From assembly GCA_949825065.1 (NCBI GenBank), contig OX463849.1, forward strand, positions 43,087,234-43,151,233: a stretch of DNA of 64,000 bases. The letters are read 5' to 3'. Below the pieces are notes generated by a model. That model was given only the letters and a program-made list of their open reading frames with translations, searched no databases and was not told the origin of the DNA. This stretch comes from Odontocerum albicorne (taxonomy: Eukaryota > Arthropoda > Insecta > Trichoptera > Odontoceridae). A program made the position numbers and the translations under genes. This document shows, piece by piece, positions 12,080 through 22,094 of the stretch; the stretch's first letter is position 1, and each line of letters starts with the position of its first letter.

Positions 12080-12570
12080 AGAGAGTTCCTGATTTAACGC
12101 CGTTTTTTATACATTTATCATACGGACTTGTTTATGTAAATAAGGAGAAAGAAACAGCGAATTAAAGGTGAAAATCGTAACAGAAAAACATGTTTTATCC
12201 TAAATACCACAGATTTTTTGAAATATCGGACTCTAAGCGGCCGTATGTTACCAGGCATTTAGGTAACTCTCGTTTATTTTCTACGTGTTTTTAACATTGA
12301 ACTTGTTCTCAAATGCGGGATGTTGGCAACAAGGTATTGTCTCTCTCTTGGGTGTAATTAAATAAATGGACAACTCTCCTGTGGAATGGCCGTGATAAGG
12401 GTTTAAATATGCTTAATCATAACAAATGGGCCGACACACAAAATCACGGAAATAAAAAAAATATTCCACTCGTTTATTAACTGTGGTGAAAAGCTCACAC
12501 ATGTTCATCTAAATTCATCTTGATAATGGAATTACTTTTTAAAGGAGATTGCATTGTTTACAATACGATC
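12080..12570. other. AT-rich stretch, no gene seen
   Basis: Nothing recognised. Confidence 0.4.
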
Positions 12571-12574
12571 TTCT

Positions 12575-12960
12575 GAGCTTATTGTCATATCATTATTGTA
12601 CGGTCCAACAATACTCTCTCGATATCTAGGAGTGTTATTAGACCGTACCATATCTTTCAAACAACACTCCAGTACAAAACAAATCAGTGCTCGAGATAAT
12701 ATCTTTCGGAAACTCACTGGTACGTCATGAGGAGCACAATCACATTCATTAAGGGTATCAGATCTTGCAATTTGCCGGTCAGCAGCGGAATATTCAGCTC
12801 CTGTTTGGAGTGGCTCTTCACATGCTAGATGACAGGTTGACGTCGTTATGAACGAAACTGGGAAGATAATATTAGGTCCCCACATACGAAACCGGCGTTT
12901 TGCCGTACTTGCAACTTTGATCTCAAATATCTTCTCTTTGGTTAGGAATTTCAAACTCAA
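12575..12960 (+). pseudogene. Decayed LINE reverse transcriptase, C-terminal part
   Basis: The plus strand reads RYLGVLLDRTISFKQH, then IFRKLTGTS, then SAAEYSAPVWSGSSHAR, a stop, then QVDVVMNETGKI and FAVLATLISNI. This is the standard order after the catalytic palm of many insect LINE reverse transcriptases: 'YLGV-LDR-L-FK-H', 'LRKL-GT-WG', 'AAEY-APVW--S-H', 'VD--LNE--R'. At least two in-frame stops are present and GT-WG has become GTS-stop. It abuts the mariner region to its right. The minus-strand 142-codon frame over it is a shadow. Confidence 0.7.
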
Positions 12961-13060
12961 ATTTATACAGCTATTTACTCAAGTATTTGTGTTTTGAAAA
13001 TTATAATTCATTTGTTTTTTCCTCAATTGTTTTTTTTCTTTGGGTCACTCAGTTTACAAA

Positions 13061-14069
13061 ATGGAAAACTTGAAATATCGCGTTATTTACGAGTACGAGT
13101 TCCACCGTGGCACCAGTGCTGCAGAAACGGCTCGAAGGATTAATGATGTGTATGGCGACGGTGCCGCAAAAGAAAACACAGTGCGTTTTTGGTTCCAACG
13201 TTTTCGTTCTGGAAATTTCGACCTGCAGAACAAGCCCCGTGGAGAAAGTTGATAATGAAGAATTGAAGGCTATTGTGGAAGCAGATCCATCGCAAACCAC
13301 GTCCGAGTTAGCTGCAGGCTGCGGTGTTAGTGATAAAACTGTTTTAATCCACTTGAAGCAAATTGGGAAGGTGAAAAAGCTTAAAAGGTGGGTACCTCAC
13401 GAATTGAGTGAAGCAAATCAACAAACGCGCGTTGACTGCTGCGTTGCATTACTCAACCGGCACAATAATGAAGGGATTTTGAATCGAATCATTACCTGTG
13501 ATGAAAAGTGGATCCTGCATGATAATCGGAAGCGCTCATCGCAATGGCTGAACCCTGCCGAACCAGCCAAACCATGCCCCAAGCGAAAATTGACTCCAAA
13601 AAAATTACTTGTGAGCGTTTGGTGGACAAGTGCTGGTGTCGTTCACTACAGCTTTCTTAAATCTGGCCAGACGATTACGGCAGATGTCTATTGTCAGCAA
13701 CTGCAAACCATGATGGAAAAGCTAGCTGCTAAACAACCGAGGCTGGTTAATCGCTCTAGGCCACTGCTGCTTCATGATAACGCTAGACCACACACTGCAC
13801 AACAGACGGCTACTAAATTAGAAGAGCTTCAATTGGAATGTCTAAGACATCCACCGTACTCTCCGGACCTTGCCCCAACAGATTATTATTTTTTTCGAAA
13901 TTTGGATAACTTCTTGCAAGGGAAAAAATTCAACTCCGATGGGGCAGTCCAAACCGACTTCAAAGATTTTATTGATTCCCGTCCGAATGGTTTTTTTAGT
14001 AAAGGGATCGATGAACTACCTATGAGATGGCAAAAGTGCATAGATAGCAATGGTACATACTTTGATTAA
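13061..14069 (+). pseudogene. Cecropia-type mariner transposase, one frameshift
   Basis: The transposase starts at the ATG at 13061 (MENLKYRV...) with the first helix-turn-helix. The frame shifts near 13240-13255 and then runs open to the stop after 14069. The catalytic triad is present: CDEKW, then HDNARPHTA, then APTDYYFF. I count 34 residues between the last two aspartates, so this is D,D34D. WVPHEL and YSPDLAP are also intact. Residues order closely follows the cecropia/Hsmar1-type branch. Combined length of roughly 335-340 codons is near the family's usual ~345. Role: binding the terminal inverted repeats and cut-and-paste at TA. The frameshift removes a few residues between the two DNA-binding motifs, so it is probably inactive. 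Right end may be near 14130-14150; the left repeat was not found. Confidence 0.9.
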
Positions 14070-14900
14070 ATAAATATATTATATTAAAAAAAAATCAACT
14101 TTATGTTCCTCCCAAAAAAAACGCCAATTTCACATGTAAGGACCCAATATAATTATGTTAAAAAACAACACTAATAGAGTAAATATACCAATTGATCTAT
14201 ATCGCCCCACCTGAGATCCGTAGAAGTTTTTCAACTGATATAGAAATAACAAAACAAGTCCAAGACACCCGTTATATGGTCACCAACCATTAACCTTTCC
14301 TTCCCTGTGTTGGGTATCTTCTACACGTTGCTTCTAATAACCATCAATATCTCTATAAATATAATAAATACAAGGTTAAGATTTTAGGTATTCCTCCATA
14401 ATATATTTACGCATTGATTTAAAAAATAATATTAATAATAATCAGAATTTATCGACTACATCGAGGTGTTTTGTAAAGATCGAAAACAAATTCGCATTTA
14501 AACGCTGCGAGTGCCTCGTCTTGACGATACGTGAATAGTATGCGGGAAGCGCGACACTATATTCGCATCTCACTCTTGCATACTAGACTGAATTGCGAGG
14601 AGCTGCATTGTCTCAACGCCGCAAGCATAAGCGTAAGCGCCGGGGTATGCGACTGACATTCCGCGCCACTAGTAGTCTTTATTTTAATTATTTGTGTGAT
14701 TATCATTTGATTAAAAATCAAGACACTGATTTTAAGTTCTATGTATTTTTCCCACTGCTTTATTTTTCCCACTGCTGATGGTTATTTTGGCTTACAAGGC
14801 CATTATCAATTCATAAAAATGGAGTATTACTCGTATATTGCATAACGTAACCGTGGTATTCAGTACAAATTGAGAGGTTTATTGATATGTGATTACTCTT
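14070..14900. other. Mariner 3' flank and AT-rich stretch
   Basis: The start contains a possible right mariner end (CGCCAATTTCACATGTAAGG near 14130-14150). The partner repeat upstream is missing, so the boundary is unproven. No gene after that. Confidence 0.35.
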
Positions 14901-15045
14901 CCAAACAACCAGAAAGATGTTAAAGGGGCCTTAAATGAAAACTCAACAGATTTTTTTTTAAATCGGTATCAACAAGAATCGAACAAGCGAACCCCGGGTA
15001 AGGAGCCTAGCGTCTTAACAACTAGGCCACTTAGCTACGAAACCG
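14901..15045 (-). mobile_element. tRNA-derived SINE (family A)
   Basis: On the minus strand the head reads AAGTGGCCTAGTTGTTAAGACGC (box A), with GGTTCGCTTGTTCGATTC as box B. An A/T run follows, then TTTCATTTAAGGCCCCTTTAACATC and TTTCTGGTTGTTTGG, the beginning of the LINE-like tail. The terminal GGCAAT hairpin is missing, so this copy is 3'-truncated. Confidence 0.7.
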
Positions 15046-15046
15046 G

Positions 15047-15186
15047 AACTGCTAGATGAATGAACATCGGTCTACAGCTGGGCGTGTCATCTACTACCGA
15101 TTCCTGGTGGTAGCGAAACTGCTAGATGAATGAACATCGGTCTACACTTGGGCGTGTCCTCTACTACTGATTCTTGGTGGTGGCGA
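15047..15186. repeat. Tandem duplication, period 70 bp, two copies
   Basis: AACTGCTAGATGAATGAACA begins both copies (15047 and 15117). They differ at a few sites, for example CAGCTGGG versus CACTTGGG. It directly follows the SINE head. Confidence 0.85.
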
Positions 15187-15189
15187 AAT

Positions 15190-16206
15190 AAAAGTTTCTC
15201 AGTTAGTTTTTTTTACATGCAGTCCTTTTAACAATTTACTGGTTTAATTAAATTGCCACATAATAGTTAGTGAGAAATGTTACAAATAAAAAGAATGGTG
15301 TGCTTCGGCAAAAATGTTTTTTTAGATTTTTTTCTTGTATAAAACGGTTTTAGATATATAAATGTTAATTAATTTACGGTCGTAGATTTTCACGGTTCTT
15401 CCTCTATCTGAAAATGATTTTCATAGTTATTTCCGTATTGAGCTGGCTTCAATAATGATGGACATTTCGAAGTCGTTGTAGCCTTCATCTTCAAGTTGAT
15501 GTCATAAAACATTGTGTCTAAAGTTTTTTTAACATTCTCTTGAAGATTGTATCTAAACGGCTTAAACTTCGAAAAATAATTTAAACTTGTTATTAAATTT
15601 ATAAGATACCTATTCAATGAAAAAATACTTTGCTGGCAAAAAATTACAATTAAAATAATAAATACAGAGTTGACTATAATTTATTTATGTGTCACGATTT
15701 AATTTACAAATATCCAGAACACAGCGTTCTGCTTGGAATTACAAATGACTTGTTTTTATTCCATAGTCTTTCATATTTTTGAGAATACATCTTAAAAAGA
15801 TTGAATTAAATTTCTCCTATTTATAAAACATCCCCTTTCATCAAATTAAATTATTTTAACGATTTTACTTTCGTCAGTTTTCTTTGGATATTTAAGAAGA
15901 GGTCTTATGAAGAAAACATGGGCCAAGTAGGGTAGATACATAAAAATGTTAGGCTTTGTGTTATTATTTTTCTTTCTGAATTTCGTTTCTTTGTGCCCCG
16001 AGATATTGTTCTTTTGTCCTGAAATGTAAAGAAAAACTTTAACGCCGTCGTATCCTCAAAAATAGTGGGACTTAGTTTACTCTTCAAATGTCACAAATTA
16101 AATTTCCTCTTTGTTACTTAAGGGAGGATTTTCATATTATTGAATAAATGACTAAAAAATGTTATATTAATCATGATATTTTAGTAATAAAAATGAGGAC
16201 TTCATC
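15190..16206. other. AT-rich stretch, no gene seen
   Basis: Nothing recognised. Short minus-strand frames at about 15390-15617 and 15905-16087 have no family resemblance. Confidence 0.4.
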
Positions 16207-16208
16207 TA

Positions 16209-17114
16209 CGAGGGTCATACAGAAACTAAGGTTACAAGGGCCTGAGGCCGGGGGATTTTTTTTTGTTTTCAAAGATGGTGCAACTGGTGTGTAGGGGGGA
16301 TCCTAACGGTCAGTTTGTTTGGTCCCGCGTGTTTGTCGGTCATTTTGTTCAGTCACAGTATATTCTTCCGATGGAGAGGTCGTCGTGCGCTCCCGCCAAC
16401 TCTCGTCATCAGTTTTTTGACTTTGTAGAACAATACCGTCGCGAATATCCATCGGAAGCTCGTGAAAGTTTATGATAGTGATGTAATGAGTCGACAACAT
16501 GTCACGAAGTGGGTTAGGTTGTTCAGAAAAGTCCGTACTGATACTCACGACGAGGCAAGGCAGTGATTTCTGACGAATTTGTGCAAAAAATTGAAGAAAA
16601 AGTGCGAAATGACCGCCGTGTGATGCTTGACGACCTTCACGAAGAATTTCCTGACATTTCTCGAAGTCTCCTTGGTGATATTGTGTCGGAAAAACTTGGT
16701 TACAAGAAGTTGTGTGCGAGATGGGTGCCCAGAATGCTCACTTCGGAGCACCGTCAAAATCGCGTGACCACCGCTTTTGAATTTTTGGATCGTTTTGCAC
16801 ATGAGTGAGAAGCTTTATCGGACTCGATCGTGACGGAGGTGAGACGTGGGTGTGTCACTACACCCCAACAATTCTCCAACGATCAAGAGGTCGAGGAAGC
16901 TGTGAAGAAGTGACTGAAAGAGCTGGCGGCGGAGGTCTATGACACTGGCATACAAAAGCTGGTGCCTAGACTACAGAAATGTCTCGATCTCGAACGGCGA
17001 TTACGTTGAAAAATAGTTTAATATATTTGTGAAGTATCCTGTGAATTTAAATTAAATACAAGCATTTTTCGATCCTACATAAATGTTGTAACCTTACTTT
17101 CTGGATGACCCTCG
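16209..17114 (+). mobile_element. Mariner-like element, internally deleted
   Basis: It has clear terminal inverted repeats, CGAGGGTCATACAGAAACTA on the left and the inverse of CGAGGGTCATCCAGAAAGTA on the right, flanked by TA duplications (16207-16208 and 17115-17116). At about 906 bp it is shorter than the ~1.3 kb of complete mariners. The central catalytic part is missing: the N-terminal DNA-binding half is followed almost directly by the C-terminal tail. Its repeats and the final NGDYVEK match the element at 49942-50874, so both belong to one family. Confidence 0.85.
16563..16808 (+). pseudogene. Mariner transposase remnant, N-terminal DNA-binding part
   Basis: The frame encodes IEEKVRNDRRVMLDDLHEE... 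RSLLGDIVSEKLGYKK, resembling the second helix-turn-helix of mariner transposases, then CARWVPRML (the WVP linker) and a stop. In the next ~180 bases another frame gives DSIVT, then a jump to EVEEAVKKWLKELA...LVPRLQKCLDLNGDYVEK, which is the family's C-terminus. The first two catalytic aspartate blocks (GDETW and HDNAR) are absent. The gene is dead by deletion, frameshift and stops. Confidence 0.75.
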
Positions 17115-17253
17115 TATAATTGTATGGTTTGGTTTTCACCTTATCAGGTTATTATGTTAACTTGAATAATATTCACCTATTAAAGAAAAGCAATGTAGAT
17201 TGAATATCAAATAAAAAAACATCTTAACTTTTTAAAGCAATTAAAAGGATATT

Positions 17254-17370
17254 GATGACTTCCGTCGTCTAGTTGGTTTGGATTCCAGTTTGATTCAAGA
17301 CCACTTTAACATCTTTGTGATAGGTTGAAAGTGATTTCCACATAGCAATAAGCTTACCAGACTTAAACAA
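17254..17370 (+). mobile_element. SINE (family A), shortened
   Basis: A box A-like CGTCTAGTTGG is followed by a box B-like TTGATTCAAGACC. After only a short body comes AGGTTGAAAGTGATTTCCACATAGCAATAAGCTTACCAGAC, the shared LINE-like tail with its hairpin. The middle of the element is deleted. Confidence 0.6.
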
Positions 17371-17621
17371 AAGTGTAATAAGATACATTATATTAAGTAT
17401 TTATGGAAAACATATGAAAATATATAATAGGTATTTTGTACTCCATTCTGAACTTTTAAACTTTTTATTGAAATATATTTTTTCCCTTACAACAATATAA
17501 TTTTTAATGATAAATGTGGATATGATATTTATAAATTTTATTTTTGTATATTTTAAGGACTTGTAGTTAAATATAATGAATGTTGATTTTTTTATATGAT
17601 TTCAATTGTTATTTTTTTCTT

Positions 17622-17812
17622 ACAAGTTTTGAAACGTGTTCTGATACTAGATTTGAAACGTGTTCTGATACTAGATTTGAAACGTGTTCTGCTACTAGAT
17701 TTGAAACGTGTTCTGATACTAGATTTGAAACGTGTTTCTGTTACTAGTGTTGAAACGTGTTTCTGTTACTAGTTTTTAAACGTGTTCGGTTACAAGTATT
17801 AAAACATGTTTT
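17622..17812. repeat. 26-bp tandem repeat, about 7 units
   Basis: Units of TTTGAAACGTGTTCTGATACTAGA. The first four are almost identical, and later ones drift (TTTCTGTTACTAGTG, then TTCGGTTACAAG). That gives a graded array with its most uniform part on the left. Confidence 0.85.
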
Positions 17813-17819
17813 TATTAGC

Positions 17820-18310
17820 GAATTCTTCGATTCAATTTGTTTAAAAACTTTTACAAAACATTGAAAATTTACTAAGTATGCTAGCATTGATTGTGTTGCA
17901 TAAATATTTGATGACGATTTAGTATTACCATTCTCCGGATCACAAGTCAAAAAATAACAGCCACAAATTCTCACATCGTGAATACATTCGATATAATATT
18001 TATGAAACCCCTCTATTTAGCTGAGTTAAGAGGATCAGACTTAAGCCTTATTAACGAAGAATCTTAGGTTAGGCTTTGCGTTAATTTTCTATTAAAAAAA
18101 GTTTTTTCTCATATTCTTGTTTCCACTCCTAAAGCAAAATTCGAATCAAACGGCAAATAAGTTAAACTTTTTTTTTTAAATTTCGCACACTACACATACG
18201 AGTACTTTATATACACGTATGTGTATTTTATTAATGTATGACAAATATTATAACGAGAAGGATTAGAATATTCTATTTTTATCCAATAGAGATCGCTTCC
18301 TTTTTTAAGG
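17820..18310. other. AT-rich stretch, no gene seen
   Basis: Nothing recognised apart from a TACGAGTA octamer at 18197. Confidence 0.4.
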
Positions 18311-18312
18311 AT

Positions 18313-18560
18313 AATGAGGTGCGTGGCTGCACGGTAACGCGCTGGACGTTCGTGCGCAAAGTCGCCTTTTCGAATCTCGGGCTGTGCTACTCCCCTTGGA
18401 TAACATTTTTTTTTTTTATCTCATAGTATTCCACATAAGTGAGGTGCATGTTTGCAAGGCAACGCGCGAAAGACGCCTGTTTGAATCGCGTTTTTAATCT
18501 GTGTTTCTTCCCTCGAATGACAGGGTTTTCCACATAGTATTCGAGGCTTTAAGTATATTA
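18313..18560 (+). mobile_element. Tandem tRNA-like SINE heads (family B), split by a mariner
   Basis: Two similar tRNA-like units lie head to tail. One starts near 18313 (ATGAGGTGCGTGGCTGCACGG, then TTCGAATCTCGGG), the other near 18437 (GTGAGGTGCATGTTTGCAAGG, then TTTGAATCGCG). The second continues to CCACATAGTATTCGAGGC, the start of the family B tail seen at 9640-9725 and 36250-36378. The tail resumes after the mariner at about 19470-19497 with ATTTCGGTCATAT. Confidence 0.6.
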
Positions 18561-19469
18561 CCTTGATCAAAAAGTTTTAGGACAGGCCACCGTGTGGCGC
18601 TGTCAGTCACCCGATTGGTTTTTTTTTTGTTAGGTTACCACATCTATCATTGACACTTCCCTTCAAATTTCAGCATCATAGCTTGACATTTGTAAAAGTT
18701 ACGCTGTACTGAGTACATCTACCTTTGTGCGTGTTTTCGATTTTTTACAAGTTTGAAAATGGCATCAACGAGTTTGCATTAAATTTTGTGTGAAAAACGG
18801 ATTTAACGGTCTGCAGACCTTGGAAATGTGGGAGAAGTGTTTTTCGGTGGCACTAACGCTTCAGAAGTGGTCGTGAGTCGGTCGAGGATGACGAACGCAG
18901 TGGCAGTCGAAAACCGATGAAAACATCGATAAAATCAAAGAAATGTTGGCCGAAAACCGCAAATTGACCATCAGAGAGAGAGCTGGCAGATTACTTGAAC
19001 ATCGCTTATGGATCCACTCAAGACATTTTGTTTAGTGATTTGGGCCTCAGACGTGTCGCTGCAAAACTGATGCCGAAAGACCTCAATTTCATGCAAAAAA
19101 AGGACCGCGTTGAAATCGCGAAAGACATAATTTCCATGAGTTTTTAACCAAAAACAACACGAATACTATCCAACAGCCTTCGAATTTACCTGATCTGGCT
19201 CCCTGCGATATTTTCCTGTTCAACCGACTTAAAAAACCGCTTCGAGGAACGCGTTGCAGCACCCGAGAGGATGTCATGAAAACATCCAAGACGGCTCTGA
19301 TGGACGTACCGAAAATTGAGTACCAGCGGTGTTTCGAGGATTGGATCAAGCGCTGGCGTAAGTGCGTTGCAGTCGATGGGGAGTACTTTGAAGGGGACAA
19401 TATCGATTTTGATTACTACACTTGTATTTTCGATTTCATGAATAAAGTCCTAAAACTTTTTGATCAAGG
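18561..19469 (+). mobile_element. Mariner-like element with perfect terminal repeats, internally deleted
   Basis: The ends are exact inverted copies, CCTTGATCAAAAAGTTTTAG at the left, with TA on both sides (18559-18560 and 19470-19471). At 909 bp it is a deletion derivative. Coding remnants: an ATG at 18759 soon followed by a stop; a DNA-binding part in broken frames (KEMLAENRKLTIRE); then DLAPCDIFLFNRLKK, which holds the third catalytic aspartate block, and RWRKCVAVDGEYFEGDN as the C-terminus. The first two catalytic blocks are missing. The perfect ends suggest fairly recent mobility using a transposase from elsewhere. Confidence 0.9.
19160..19428 (+). pseudogene. Mariner transposase remnant, C-terminal part
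   Basis: An open frame gives LPDLAPCDIFLFNRL, EDVMKTSKTALMDVPKIEYQ and FEDWIKRWRKCVAVDGEYFE. The block corresponds to the last catalytic aspartate and the conserved C-terminus of a mariner-like transposase. The upstream part of the catalytic core is lost. The frame runs on into the right terminal repeat. Confidence 0.7.
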
Positions 19470-19504
19470 TAGTATTTCTAATTTCGGTCATATATTTTCT
19501 TAAA

Positions 19505-20695
19505 AAAAAACCTCACGTTTTTATCGTTCAATGGGTGAACTTCCTAATTTAATAGAGCTTTGCAATACTTTATGCCTCCTTGATGAGAGTCCTTTCTAAT
19601 CGGCTTTATATAAATTTTAATTATTATTAGCTTTAACGTTATTTTTTATGTATAGTTTGATTCAAATATTAACCTCATTAAAACATGTTTTTATACAGAA
19701 AAATACACTTAAAGGATAATAAATACGAATAAAACTAAATACGTTGTTAAAATCATTAAACCTGAAGTTAAAAATTGATATCCGTCTTAGCAAAAAAGTG
19801 TTTACCTTTTCGCTTATTTTTCATGTATTTGAGTATACCTATTTTATTTTTTAACTGCTAGATATAGCGTAATATGTTTTTCATGTATCATACAATTTTT
19901 CCCATTTTTAATTACGTGTTTTTTTTCTTATATCCGTTATTAACATTATAATGATGTATTTTCTTTAACTTCTATATTAATTAAATATTTTTCATCTTTG
20001 TTTCAGGTATGATTTTCTTCTTGTCTGAAAAAAAAAATTCGCCAGATAACATGCAGCTCCATTGACAAGGTAATAAACAATTCTAAGAAATAACGCCAAG
20101 TTAATTGCAGGGCTTCTTAAATTTCACTGTTTTATAAACGATTTTTATCATAACAAGTTTAACTTTCTGTCTGTATGTTGAAGATAACATATAATAATTG
20201 GTTTCATCATGGAAACGACACGTAAGTGAATAAGCATTTCCTGCGTAAAAATCAAGTGTTTATTATTAACTATCATTTAAAGCAACAAATTCAATCAACA
20301 AACACAACTTTTATCTACAAGTTTGCTCAAAGAATAAAAGTAGTATTGGGATCATTTTCCTAGAAAATTTTGATGTTAACATTATTTTTGATACGAAAAA
20401 AATTTTGGTCATAAAGACATTACGAGAAGACATTATGTGAAGCATTTGGTTAGTTGATTGTCAATGAAGAATTGGTATATACAGAGAAACATTGTATATA
20501 TTACTTTCATTGTTTAATATTAAATGTTGTGGGCTTCCTATAATATTGCATTTTCTTTTAACTAACCAAAATTATTTAAAAAATAAGATTGTGATTATTC
20601 ATAATTGGATATTTTTGTTCGTCACCATCAGTAATCGAACTCAAAACCACATAATAATACCTGTTTGAACATGATAAACAGACGCTAAATTTACA
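19505..20695. other. AT-rich stretch, no gene seen
   Basis: Nothing recognised. Confidence 0.4.
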
Positions 20696-20699
20696 TACA

Positions 20700-21095
20700 T
20701 TCCCTATTGTAAAATATAATATCCTTGACTGTCCCACCTCTTATCTCGCGTCTTTCCGATCATGGGTTTGCGTTACGCTCTATTAGAGATTGTTTGTTGG
20801 CCTTCCCAGTTCGCCGCTCTTCTTTATAATGTCGTCATTTAGTGTCCATGCACTGAGACTCTGGAACCAGTTTCAAATCAATGCTAGACTTGCTCCAATC
20901 TTGGCATGCTTTAAGAAGCGACTGAAAAAAAATCTTAATTTCTAGTCGGTAATAAGCAAATAACATAAAACAAGTTACGATTATGTAACTTGCTTTATTT
21001 ACTTTTGTCTAATTGGTTGGAAGATATTACCTCCTGGCAATGAGCCCTCTAGATTCTATTTGTAATGAAGTGTTAAATAAATAATAAACAAATAA
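20700..21095 (+). mobile_element. CR1-like LINE 3' end
   Basis: In one frame the sequence gives SSFSVHALRLWNQFQINARL and FKKRLKKNLNF then a stop. This is the usual C-terminus of CR1-type reverse transcriptases ('A-RLWN-LP...F+--LK--L'). The 3' UTR follows: GTAACTTGCTTTATTTACTTTTGTCT, AATTGGTTGGAAGATATTAC and CTCCTGGCAATGAGCCC, and it ends in AAATAAATAATAAACAAATAA. The UTR matches 30757-30862 (minus) and 63520-63912, and its last part is the tail of the family A SINEs. Upstream coding is decayed. Confidence 0.7.
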
Positions 21096-21099
21096 CACC

Positions 21100-22030
21100 T
21101 ACATGACTACACAGGGCGTCAGTTTAATTTAAAATAAAGATTAAAACTTAATTTTTTTAATTTTGAAAACAACTCAATAATTCACATAAAAACACATCAC
21201 TTAAGTAATCATTTAGAAAATGGCTGTACTTAAATATTTTCGTACTTGTAATCGATTCCATCGTATAAGGGTTTTTTACCAACATTTTAGGTGGGCAATA
21301 TTTTTATTCACGCCTTTCGTTTAAAATCTAAATCCTCAAATTTATTTCACCTTAAAACTTGAAGTTAAAAAAATAGGTGTAATGAAATCATGTCCCTCGT
21401 TTAATTGCGAACACGAAATTCACCCCTAAATTAGGGGTTTGTTTTTTTTTTATAAAATTTTGTTTCTTACGCTTTGATCACGGCTCCGAAGTTGCGATGG
21501 CCCGTAATGAATCGCATGACTTTACATAAATTAACTTTATTTTTAATTTAACTTAATCAGGGAATTTGCATTAATCATCCGGACTTTTTAAATAAAAAAA
21601 ATCATGAATAGGTTTTTTATTTTTTTACTTCCAATATTATTAATTTAAGGTTCACGAAGTAAATAAAGGAAGGTTGATTATTCTTTAAATGCATTATGTT
21701 TAGTCACCGTAGGATGCATATATATTATGTGTTGTTATGTTTTTTGCAAAAGTGCTTTGGTGCGATTGTACTGAACATTATCTAAGAAATAATTGTTAGC
21801 TAAAACAACAGTAAAAAAATATTTTTAACCAAATTTACGTAATATTAACTAAAACAAAGGGGGAAAAAATATTGTGATAAGTTTGTTGAATTACTCGTAC
21901 TATATAAAATGAATAAATATATATATTCATTGTTAAATTATTCTTCTTTTAAATTGTTAAATTTGTCCTTGTGTAACACCCATGATTTAATTAAAATTTA
22001 TATATTTGGATGAAAAATATTCAGATTTTT
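21100..22030. other. AT-rich stretch, no gene seen
   Basis: Nothing recognised; one TACTCGTA octamer at 21892. Confidence 0.4.
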
Positions 22031-22035
22031 AAATT

Positions 22036-22092
22036 CAGATTAGTTGATTAAAAATGCTTATAAAATATAAGCATTTTTAATCAACTAATCTG
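22036..22092. repeat. Perfect palindrome, 27-bp arms and 3-bp loop
   Basis: The arms 22036-22062 and 22066-22092 are exact inverses around AAA (start CAGATTAGTTGATTAAAAAT). There are no mismatches, so it is young or maintained. Confidence 0.9.
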
Positions 22093-22094
22093 CG

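Noticed and set aside
12532..12960. 142-codon minus-strand open frame
   Set aside because: It is antisense to a clear LINE reverse transcriptase relic on the plus strand, so it is a shadow.
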